Both the position numbers and the translations under genes were made by a program. This document shows positions 57,201 through 64,000 of a DNA stretch of 64,000 nt, in pieces. Every line of letters begins with the position of its first letter. Positions within the stretch are counted from its first letter, which is position 1. Source of the stretch: Undaria pinnatifida (lineage: Eukaryota > Sar > Phaeophyceae > Laminariales > Alariaceae); NCBI GenBank assembly GCA_012845835.1, contig JABAKD010000009.1, positions 11,585,785 through 11,649,784 of the forward strand. Direction: 5' to 3'. The notes beneath the pieces are model-generated. The model saw nothing but the letters and a program-made list of their open reading frames with translations. It ran no database searches and was not told where the DNA came from.

Positions 57201-58510
57201 CTCCCTATCGTTGTTGTCGTTGTCGGAGCTGGCGGGGTGGGAAGAGAGGAGCAGGGAGGGGGGGGTGAGACGTCGGATGGGACGAGACAAGATCGAAAGA
57301 GGCGGGCCATCAGGACGTCAGACATGACGAGGGGTGGAGATGGAAATGCGTTACAGATGCACTACACATTGGAAGAACACGCGTTGTGAACTGTGGGTTG
57401 CGGGTTGTGGGGGTGGCGAGGTAGAAACGCGTCGTACGTACATACTTATCACTGTTTGTAGTCCGCCCGCAGCGCTAGCTCAAATAGAATAAAACGTGAA
57501 GCGGACAGAGGTCCACGATTTGGTGCAACTTACGACTTGCAAATGTCAAGAGCCCCACGCTCCAGGAAAATAACCGGCCGTCGCATCCACGCACGAATCA
57601 CACCATCCGTACGAAAGAGAAAGGGCGCAGAGAAAGGCGTAGTAGCGTTGAATCTTAATGAGTTCGAAATAGAGGCAAGTCCTTCGTGCATCATCAGTTA
57701 TTCATACATAGATGCTGCTTGTTGTGAGTTGTGTACGTTTTTTAGCCGGGAAGATTTCGATGTATGCATTTCGGTTTGAAAGCACAGCGAGCTGCAAAAG
57801 ATGCGCGACGATATGAATGGGTCTCGCCAACTCTGTCTGCTTTTGCTTGCATTGTCGTGCTATGATCGGCAAGTACTATTAATACGTGTTTTGCTCCGTT
57901 GTGCTCGGCTGTTTACGCTGTGCTGCGCTTGCAGCGCCAACGACAAAACATGCTATTGTTAGCTCAGGAGCTGGGTGCGCTTGTTGTGTGATGAGAGCAG
58001 AAGCAGATATATGCGTAAAGAAACATGTACTGCTGTGCGTATAAAGCAGATACAACTGCTGTCGTATTACATGCGTAAATAAACTGCTGTGTACTGCTGC
58101 TTCGAAACATACGCAGACTCGCCACACCATGCTACTCGCTGTCCAAGAACTTGTTTGCTTGTTTTTCGCCACTGCTGCTGTTACGAGTACATAACTAACA
58201 GAGCCGACATCTCACCGGAAGTAATCTGTTCGCTGCTCTCCCAAACTGAGGTCCTCCTCCTCTTCGTCCTCCTCTTCCTCTTCCAACCTCCTCCTCCTCC
58301 TCCTCCTCCTCCCCCCGCCACTGCTCCCCCCGGCAGCTTTCCGAGCAGCAGGGACGTTGCTCCATTGGATATCCTCCCAAGGAGCCGTACGACGATTTCG
58401 CGCGCCCCCTCTCCCGTCATCTCCATCATCATCGTCACCAGCGTCATCGTCCCAGCGGCTCGCTGCCACAACGAAGGGGCCTTCGCCCCTCCGAAAGGGG
58501 CCTCCTTCGC
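48081..58510 (-). CDS. multi-exon host gene for an acidic/coiled-coil protein, nine exons found
   Basis: Nine exons joined by GT-AG introns on the minus strand give about 590 residues. Splice phases agree at all eight junctions. Exons: 58216-58510, 56920-57228, 56377-56506, 50761-51189, 50029-50136, 49423-49482 (least sure), 48963-49076, 48494-48610, 48081-48296 (stop). The N-terminal third is acidic and Arg-rich low complexity around ordered blocks (APWEDIQWSNVPAARKA, WNAGWFRDAQQANQSGVFSW, LYNALFWYGGASEDMEQLPA). The fourth exon is long, charged and disordered, and ends in a coiled coil that continues through the next three. A compact block (TPYTHFLRSSDWFMLHLKVD) precedes a Glu-rich coiled-coil C-terminus. 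I recognise no family; structure suggests a scaffold or cytoskeletal role, an inference only. The start codon was not found and may lie further right. The 5,187-bp intron 3 is filled with repeats. Confidence 0.75.
48494..48610 (-). CDS. exon h of the minus-strand host gene
   Basis: Acceptor GGCTAGAG; donor TTTGAG|GTATGA. 39 codons in phase 0 with the aromatic-rich TPYTHFLRSSDWFMLHLKVD block, the most distinctive segment for a homology search. Confidence 0.82.
48963..49076 (-). CDS. exon g of the minus-strand host gene
   Basis: Acceptor CTTCTTGACAG; donor GTGCAG|GTGATG. 38 codons in phase 0 forming a heptad-like coiled coil (RQLDSARVALGERLEDCRAK). Confidence 0.85.
49423..49482 (-). CDS. exon f of the minus-strand host gene (borders uncertain)
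   Basis: The proposed 20 codons end PSEQELRGKGEGK with donor AAG|GTCGTT, a weak site. A neighbouring frame (VREETLELTIADKH, about 49,495-49,535) also looks coding, so the exon may be larger or use other sites. Confidence 0.35.
50029..50136 (-). CDS. exon e of the minus-strand host gene
   Basis: Acceptor GGGGCGAAG; donor CTGCAG|GTAAGA. 36 codons in phase 0, including VVDATVELWLRRSAAMLSRG. Confidence 0.75.
50761..51189 (-). CDS. exon d of the minus-strand host gene
   Basis: Acceptor ...ATCGGTACAG after a T-run; donor GAGAAG|GTGCGG. 143 codons, open throughout and in phase 0 at both ends, with no ATG. Arg/Glu/Gly-rich and disordered, then coiled-coil IGQLRRKQKQLVERELKLEG. Confidence 0.78.
51585..51749 (+). 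repeat. dispersed repeat A, copy 2
   Basis: Same order of blocks as 39,990-40,155, with about 10% differences. It lies in the 5.2-kb intron of the minus-strand gene, directly left of repeat E. Confidence 0.75.
51775..52105 (+). repeat. dispersed repeat E, copy 2
   Basis: Contains the CCGTCTTCGGGGGGCGGCTC block and TTCTTGGATCTTGGCATATG. A diverged relative of its second half is visible at about 52,620-52,800. An inverted copy is at 44,212-44,412. Confidence 0.65.
52153..52480 (+). repeat. two tRNA-like segments, probable SINE heads
   Basis: 52,153-52,215 has GGCTCAGTGGGTATAGTGC (A-box-like) and a T-arm-like GTGAGTACGATTCTCAC with a perfect 5-bp stem. A second copy (about 52,425-52,480) has GTGAGTTCGATTCTCAC. 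Both are followed by GCGTGCGCGCTG and TTATGAATGGTTAT. The anticodon arm is poor, so I call them tRNA-derived repeats and not tRNA genes. Confidence 0.6.
53357..53663 (-). mobile_element. tRNA-derived SINE, family 1, copy 2
   Basis: Inverted copy: T-runs at the left (poly-A tail), AGCTTCTGGACATACACAAG and GCGCATAGGGTTCAGCACCC blocks, then GGATTCGAACTC (B box) and CGCCACCGGGGC (head) at the right. It is more diverged than the other two. It sits head to head with a family 2 copy. Confidence 0.8.
53682..54045 (+). mobile_element. tRNA-derived SINE, family 2, copy 2
   Basis: Head GTCGCCCCGGTGGTCTAGTG (A-box-like). The body contains CGAATCGACGAGGGAAGAAA and CTCGCGATAAAAATTAGGGC, and an A-rich end follows AATGGGACGGG. 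Partner of 41,740-42,090. Confidence 0.75.
54225..55420 (+). repeat. degenerate satellite, about six units of 170-230 bp with CCAAT motifs
   Basis: Each unit has GCCAATCAGCG-like, GTGCGG.GTGGTGTCGACCCG-like, CGTCCCCGGTTTGTC-like and GGGACCCTATC-like blocks in the same order. The GTGTCGACCCG block recurs near 54,295, 54,492, 54,720, 54,888, 55,098 and 55,280. The array lies in the 5.2-kb intron of the minus-strand gene. Confidence 0.8.
56101..56170 (+). repeat. hairpin repeat ending CCTTGTA, copy 2
   Basis: CCTGCCCTACCCGAAGCATG, stem-loop GGGTGCC/GGCACCC, then ATGCGGAGC and CCTTGTA. Inverted partner at 40,911-40,980. Confidence 0.65.
56377..56506 (-). CDS. exon c of the minus-strand host gene
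   Basis: Acceptor CGCGCCCCAG; donor TCGAGG|GTGAGG. Codes for LYNALFWYGGASEDMEQLPA and NFQDLLERFDSIAGDDSPGK, a well-ordered segment. Ends in phase 0, as exon d requires. Confidence 0.82.
56920..57228 (-). CDS. exon b of the minus-strand host gene
   Basis: A long pyrimidine tract and CCAG precede it; donor GTTAG|GTGACT. Codes for an Asp/Asn-rich acidic stretch and the ordered block WNAGWFRDAQQANQSGVFSW. Entry and exit phases fit exons a and c. Confidence 0.8.
58216..58510 (-). CDS. exon a of the minus-strand host gene
   Basis: Acceptor CTCTGCTAG; donor CCG|GTGAGA. Codes for an acidic Asp/Gly tract, APWEDIQWSNVPAARKA, an Arg run and a Glu run. The donor phase (two bases) fits exon b. The acceptor is uncertain because the frame stays open to 58,763, and a plus-strand exon may overlap the right side. 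Confidence 0.65.
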
Positions 58511-58517
58511 CTAGCAG

Positions 58518-58744
58518 AGGCGTGTATTGCAACGGTGAGCGGGACAGCACCTGGAAGCTTGAGCTTGCAGTGTTGCTCAATCCACGCGTTCGTCGGCGAA
58601 CCCACTTCGCGGTGCTAGAGCACGAAGCTATTGGGCAGCTGTTGCAGAACGCGCAGACCACGGAGGGCGGCGATCGCGCCTGCAATGCTGGCATGGATGG
58701 GAGCGCGACAAACGCTATGCACGCGCCGTGCGCCGCACCTGGAG
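58518..58744 (+). CDS. exon of a plus-strand gene, unrecognised
   Basis: An open frame with many GNN codons; segments TWKLELAVLLNPRVRRRTHF and VLEHEAIGQLLQNAQTTEGG. Donor GGAG|GTAACA at 58,745 in phase 1, which fits the next exon's acceptor. The 5' border is unsure: an acceptor CTAGCAG ends at 58,517, but the frame is open back to an ATG at 58,357, inside the proposed minus-strand exon a. The opposite strand is also open here, so the strand call is provisional. No family recognised. Confidence 0.5.
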
Positions 58745-59064
58745 GTAACATTGTTGCATCCAAGCGTTTGAGCTAGTGTCGCCAGTCGGCAGTCGCCGGA
58801 TGAAGGGATGAGAGCCACAGCAGGGGTTTCCATTTTTTTATCGGCATGTCTGAAATGGGGCCATATCTCGATAATTATTTGGAAGCCAAGTCGCGTGTTT
58901 CACGTTCACCTGCCTTGGCCAGGGCGTGGGCGGTAGAGACGTGGACGTGACCAGTTCTTCACAAGGTCCTCAGCTGTCCCCTCTTCCTCCCTCTCAGTGA
59001 ACAAAATTTACGGTAAAACCCCTAGAGTTTGAGTTTTGGCCCTCTAAAATAGCACACTCTTCAG

Positions 59065-59256
59065 AAGCATTTCTCCTCGGAAAAAACAAACAAAAGGAAC
59101 TCCGGAAAGCAATGGAAACCAGGGACAGCAAACAGGCGGTGGAGCGTAAGCCGGTGGGCTTCATTGGCCTGCCGGCTGACCCTGTCACTCAGGAGAAGGA
59201 CATCAGCATGTCGGCGGCGTCCAGTGCGGACAGTGCGGATGTGGCAGGCGGACGCG
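59065..59256 (+). CDS. next exon of the plus-strand gene
   Basis: Acceptor CACTCTTCAG; donor CGCG|GTGAGT. Codes for a Lys-rich helix (LGKNKQKELRKAMETRDSKQ), then ERKPVGFIGLPADPVTQEKD and a Ser/Ala-rich tail. It enters in the phase left by 58518-58744 and leaves in phase 1. No family recognised. Confidence 0.65.
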
Positions 59257-59940
59257 GTGAGTGATTGAGTTTCGCCTGCTGCTGCTATACGTAGCAGACA
59301 GCAGGGTACGTGGCAGTTGGTCCAGGCGGGAACGTACCAGGTATGATACCTGGTATGCTCGCAGAAAACCTCTTCACCACAGGTACCAGGTACCTTGTAC
59401 GATCGCACCAGAATGCCCGACAGTACTGGAATATCCAGCCACCAGACACCAGACTACACTACCGCCCATCGCCACTAATGTCTTGGCCCCTGAGTACGCC
59501 GACCATCTTTCCGGCTCGTTCAATAGGGCAATAGGGTATGGAATACTAACGGCTGTACCAGCTTGCCGTCACACCGACCATCTGCGATATTTTGTTGTTG
59601 ACCGTGGCCAAAATCGGTATACCTGGTACCCGGTATCGGGTACCGTTTATATTACTGCTGTAGTGATCCCAACGACCGCACGTCATCTGATTGGCCAACG
59701 CCGGCCACGACCCGACGATGTGCCAACGCCGGCCACGACCCGACGATGGCCACATTTCCGCCGGGTAAACCCGATTTTGGTTTCTCGGCCCCCGAAAGGT
59801 ACCCGATTATTACTGTTATACCCCGCTAGCCGAAAGTGGCCGGGCTGTTCGACCACAACGGCCCACCACGCGCGCATGCACCCTCCGAGTTAATGTCTCT
59901 TGTTACCGATGAAGACGGATAAGAATCATCTTGCGCTATT

Positions 59941-60036
59941 ATTAATATTATAAAAATGAAAATACACTCAAGCTGTGAGATTGAGGATTTTGTCGGAACT
60001 CATCTTTGCAATCTGTGTGTGATACTCCGCTATTAT
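59941..60036 (+). repeat. dispersed repeat A, copy 3 (partial)
   Basis: The first ~95 bp of the repeat only, ending after GTGTGTGATACTCCG. Followed 42 bp later by a family 1 SINE. Confidence 0.7.
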
Positions 60037-60078
60037 TATTGTACCATCCATGTGACAGATGAATACTAATCCGACCGG

Positions 60079-60388
60079 TCGCCCCGGTGGCGTATCAGGT
60101 TATCCTCGAGCCTGGTATAGGTCAGTTTCGTGAGTTCGAGCCCCGCCGAGTGCATACTCGTATAAATTCGTTGGGACTTTTTCTTGTGGACAAATTGACT
60201 TGCGGAAAGCGCGAGAGCGTGAGTTAGCAATATTCGATGAACAATCGACGAGCAGTGGGATTGCTGAACCCTATGCGCGATAAAAATTGAAGGCAAGAAC
60301 CGGGGAGGAGAAGGGACGACACCTGTGACCACGGCTTGTCCAGAAGCTGGAAAGTGAAAGTGTGCTAAAAAAAAAAAAAAAAAAAAAT
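60079..60388 (+). mobile_element. tRNA-derived SINE, family 1, copy 3 (best preserved)
   Basis: 310 bp: head TCGCCCCGGTGGCGTATCAG, B box GAGTTCGAGCC near 60,131, full body and a 23-base A-tail. Pol III transcription from the internal A and B boxes is the known mode for such SINEs. The long clean A-tail suggests a fairly recent copy. Confidence 0.9.
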
Positions 60389-61812
60389 CCATCCTCTGCA
60401 TCATCATCTTGCTGCACGCTGCACGCATGATAAACAGCATGCCCGCACACTCGTCAGTTAGTTGTTGGTTGTGGGTGGACAGCAGCTGCAGCAGCAGCCA
60501 TGGATACGCACAGATAATATGGACCTCGTAATAAGTATGACCTGAAATTCGTCGAACTCACGGCTGACGTCCTTGAAAATTAGTTATAAAATAAACAGCC
60601 TACCATACATATGATAAAGCAGTATAGTGGAAACTACAGTAATAAATTTGTAAAATAGATGCGATGTTTTACCTATTAATAGCTCAAAATTCCCCACCTA
60701 AAGTATAAATACCAATACTTACCATTTTATTGGACAAAAAATAAGACACCTCCCGATAAAAACTCACTCATATAGTATACTTCGAAGTATTACGAGTACC
60801 AACAACGCAGCTTGCAAAGATGAGTTTTGACCTGAAATTCGTCAAACTCACGGCTGACGTCCTTGAAAATTAGTTATAAAGTACTTACTACGCTGACTTG
60901 CGATTTCGCGTTTATCTTTCTTTTGGTGGATGTACGACTTGCGTCTGCTATAATATACTGGTATCCACCCACAACCAACAACTAACTGATGCATGTGGGT
61001 GCATATGCTCTCTACCATGCGTGCAGCAAGATGATGGACTGTTATTGTTCCTGTCACTTGTTGCACTTGTTCCGAGAATTGTAACGCGTGGACATCGAGC
61101 AGATAAGATGGTTCTTGTCCGTCTTCGGTAACAAGAGACATGAATTCGGATGGAACGTCCTCGCGTGGTGGGCCGTTGGGCCGTTGTGGTCGAACAGCCC
61201 GGCCATTTTCGGGTAGCGGGGCGTGATAATCATGTAATTTTCCGGGGTTGAGTAGCTTAAATCGAGTCTACCTGGCGGAAATGTGACCATCGTCGGATTG
61301 TGGCCGACCTTGGTCAATCAGATGGTGTCCGGGTCGTTGCGGTCACTGAAATAGAGAGGTACCCGATTTCGGTCCCAAAGGCACCGGGTATACCCGATTT
61401 TGGCCACTGGTATTTACTACGGAGTATTTGTTGCAAATATGCCTGGTACCTCGTACCCTACGTTTATTGACGTCGAATGTGCAAGTTCGTGTCGTGTCGT
61501 GGACCAGGTACCGTATCATATGAAAAGCAGTACCGTACACCGCGCCCTTACGGTACGAAGCACTGCACCACTGCTGCTGACTTCGTTTTTCCTTCATATA
61601 GAACTACTTACAAATATCGATTTCCTGAGGGGCCTCCATTTTTTCCTTTCACACACTAACTTTAAGACATTCTCCTTCCCGGACTGCTGAACGGGCTCAG
61701 TTGCCTGAAACAGAGCTGCTCAGAGCGTTCCTACCTGAGAGACGCCGTGCTTTGCAAGTTGAAACCTGGCTTCTCTTTTTTTTTGTTTTGTTTAGGAAGT
61801 ATTGTCATATCA

Positions 61813-62310
61813 GGTCCAAGCTCAGCTCAGCGCAGCAGCGCACCGCAGCGCTAGCTTAGCTGAGCAGCGCCATGCCCTGCCGTGCGCTGCCGTACGCTGC
61901 CAAACTGTGCGATGTTGTGCGGCTGTGTGCTGTGCTGTACTTACTATTTCGTACATGCCAGGTCTCATTCGACGAAGTATCATACAGGAGAACCGCAGCG
62001 CTAGCTCAGAAGAGCAGCGCCGTGTGGTGCCGTGCCCTGCCGTGCGATGTGGTACTGTGCGGTGCTGCACGGTACTTATTATTCCGTAGACGCCAAGTCT
62101 CATTCGACGAAGTAGTATCATACAGCAGTACCGAGGTATGTCACACCAGGTCTGTAGGTACTACATTGTTGAATCACAAAAAATGCACTCCCAGCTCAGC
62201 TCAGCTCAGCTATAGTTCAGCAGCGCGCAGCGCAGCGCCGTACGGTGCCGTGCGGTGCCGTGCCTTGCGGTGCGGTGCTGTGCCGTGCTGCGCTGGGCTT
62301 TCTTTCGAGA
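61813..62310 (+). repeat. tandem CAGCGC/GTGCCGTGC-rich units, three copies
   Basis: Units of about 150-170 bp start with AGCTCAG/GCAGCGCTAGCT and pass through a TGCCGTGC-rich stretch. Units one and two end in TCTCATTCGACGAAGTA. A related inverted stretch lies at 42,236-42,470. Confidence 0.75.
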
Positions 62311-62594
62311 ACACGGTACCGGGTATCATGCGAAGTACCAGGTACCGTTATGTACGTGTGCACTCATCTTTTTTGCTTTTTTCAGTGATTGTCCTCCCTC
62401 TCGGTCCTCTTGATGTTTCCCCTCCCCGCAAATTACACCCGTACTGCGGATCAGAACGTGACATCGCCAACAAGCATACAGCACAGCACAGGGCAACCAG
62501 CTCTGCACAAGTAGCTCTTGGCATTATAAAATCGCTAATTGCACCAAATCATGGGCCTCTTCGTTCTGCCCCCTTCACATTTAGTTGTAATCCT

Positions 62595-62647
62595 CCTCGC
62601 GCGAGCGTAGCGGGCGCCGTCAGCCGCCCGCGGAGCGGAGTCCTTGT
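62595..62647 (+). repeat. hairpin followed by CCTTGTA, copy 3
   Basis: Stem GCGGGC/GCCCGC with a loop, then GGAGCGGAGT and CCTTGTA. The stem sequence differs from the other copies, but the layout is the same. Confidence 0.5.
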
Positions 62648-63821
62648 ACACTCTTACAGTCATAGAACATGTGCCATCTGCTGGCTGTATTGCTATCAAT
62701 ACCAGGTATTAGAATTGCTACTAAATGGACTTTTTTTGGGACGTATCCACGTTTTTCTGCAGCACCCGTCGGTCTTCCCTCGCGCTTCTGGCTGCGGGCA
62801 CGCAGGAGGCCCGTCAGAATTTACGACGCACGTTTGGTTCTTTTTTAGGGATTGCGAACTGCCTCGCCGAGCCGCGCAGGAAATAGAAAAACCCACAAAA
62901 TAATTGAAATAAAGTTTGTTGGTCTGCTGTAAACTGTACTACACCGCCCTTGACGACAGCAGCAGCACATCAAGGTCTTCGCCTTGTGAAATACATGAAC
63001 GGCGATTTTGTGTGCGCGTGTGTTCATGTCATCGCAATAGGAACACAATCTGGACGATTGCAACCCACAGTATGCACCAGGTACCACGTATTCAGGTATC
63101 CCTTTATTCTGATTCCAAGAGCACCCATGCAACCACATGCAGCAGCGGTATACACAACAGTCCAACATCAGAGGTACAACATCAACAGCGCGGTAAAAAT
63201 ATCAGCCGTCGTATCATACTTGCAAGCTGCTTTTGGCTTTGTGACAGCCACACGGAGCTTTTTTGTCCATGCATGTGTGCTGTGCTCACCAGGACCCCAC
63301 CGCGACCATTTCGGGTCTAAAGCCGAACCAAGCACCGTCGATCCTCGCACATTAGGTAGGCTCATGCCTGGTAGTTGTACATGTGTATGGCGTGTAGTGT
63401 ATGTAGCGTCTGTGTTCCCGTTTTCAAGGTTCAACACCCCCGGGATATAAAGTCAACCACATAACTCCCGAAGGGGAACCTTCTGTGTACCAGCATCCAA
63501 CTGCAGCCTATATGTGGTGGAACGAACGAACCGAGCGTGCATGCACGCCAATATCTCGTGAAGCACGTTCGTACAATTTCCGCATTTATGCTGTGTTCCA
63601 CCAACGCTGCGGTCTCCCGAGCCAATCCCAACCCCTAACTCAAACCCAACCCCATTCGGACAACCACCCCTACGCTCATCCCCAACCCCCGCACCCCCAT
63701 CTCCACGCCCACCTCCACCCCCACCTAGTCACTATAGCTGATTCGTGGCTGATCGTGGTCTTTTCTCATTATCCCTATCCCTCCCACCCCCTTGGCCTCG
63801 CGCGAAAAACATTTAAAGCAG

Positions 63822-64000
63822 GCTCACGAGTCGGCAACTACACCGAAGACAGGGATGGGGGTGGCGGGTTCGGGGCGGACCAAATGGGAGAGGTCAACAT
63901 ACACCCGTCCCGAGCTCTGTGGGAAGCCCAAGCCTCACCGTCGCCGACTGCCACCCCTTCCCCCCCAGTGAGCAGCTACGGGTACCACCCCGCCACCAAC
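63822..64000 (+). CDS. exon of a plus-strand gene running off the right edge
   Basis: The open frame continues to the window end. It reads VGNYTEDRDGGGGFGADQMG, then NIHPSRALWEAQASPSPTAT, then SSYGYHPATN. Possible acceptors are AAAGCAG ending at 63,821, or CACCTAG ending at 63,728 after a long pyrimidine tract; both give the same frame. The phase fits the donor at 59,256, so it may be the next exon of that gene across a 4.6-kb intron. Acidic/Gly-rich, then Pro/Ser-rich; no family recognised. Confidence 0.55.

Larger units (their letters stand above)
59257..63821. other. repeat-filled probable intron of the plus-strand gene
   Basis: Holds repeat A, a SINE, the CAGCGC-rich tandem repeat, a CCTTGTA hairpin and many TACCAGGTA motifs. 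Also visible are a direct repeat of TGCCAACGCCGGCCACGACC near 59,690-59,735 and a repeat of TGACCTGAAATTCGTC near 60,539 and 60,828. The 343-codon frame at 61,872-62,903 runs through tandem repeats and is not protein-like. Confidence 0.5.

Noticed and set aside
61872-62903. 343-codon plus-strand frame
   Set aside because: Runs through a tandem repeat with few stop-prone words; Cys/Ala/Val composition follows the repeat, and no family is seen.

Overview
This is eukaryotic nuclear DNA, rich in transposable elements and repeats. Host genes are few and split by GT-AG introns. Low-complexity Glu/Gly/Arg/Ser-rich proteins, genes on alternating strands, introns of a few hundred bases and TTAGGG-like repeats fit a stramenopile, perhaps a brown alga. 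The integrase tail of the second LTR element resembles, from memory, oomycete Gypsy elements. This assignment is an inference and a weak one.

Layout. (1) About 1-10,776: the remains of a Helitron coding for an HUH Rep, a Pif1-like helicase and a C-terminal OTU-like protease. Its helicase is split by a 3,645-bp inverted-repeat element (5242-8886) whose two ends are each complete small inverted-repeat elements and which carries one unrecognised gene. (2) 10,777-26,913: a giant near-perfect palindrome with arms of about 3.96 kb and a 51-bp centre. A whole, young-looking Ty3/Gypsy element (12787-20942) sits in the left arm only. (3) 26,913-28,787: a TA-flanked inverted-repeat element, an unrecognised ORF and a repeat with telomere-like units. 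(4) 28,788-39,501: a second, older and broken Ty3/Gypsy-type element that carries a complete-looking NADAR domain next to its protease. (5) 39.5-48 kb: mostly repeats, including tRNA-derived SINEs, TA-flanked inverted-repeat elements and a 415-bp (AAT)n tract. (6) 48,081-58,510, minus strand: a host gene that I assembled from nine short exons with matching splice phases. Its largest intron (5.2 kb) holds SINEs and a satellite array. (7) 58.5-64 kb, plus strand: two or three exons of another gene that runs off the right edge, with a repeat-filled intron.

The insertions can be ordered. The Helitron predates the composite element inside it. The palindrome predates the LTR element in its left arm. 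The palindrome edges coincide with a putative Helitron end (left) and a TA-flanked element (right), so its original ends may lie further out. The most interesting item is the NADAR domain in a retroelement: NADAR enzymes act on ADP-ribose-type N-glycosidic bonds, and some reverse guanine ADP-ribosylation.
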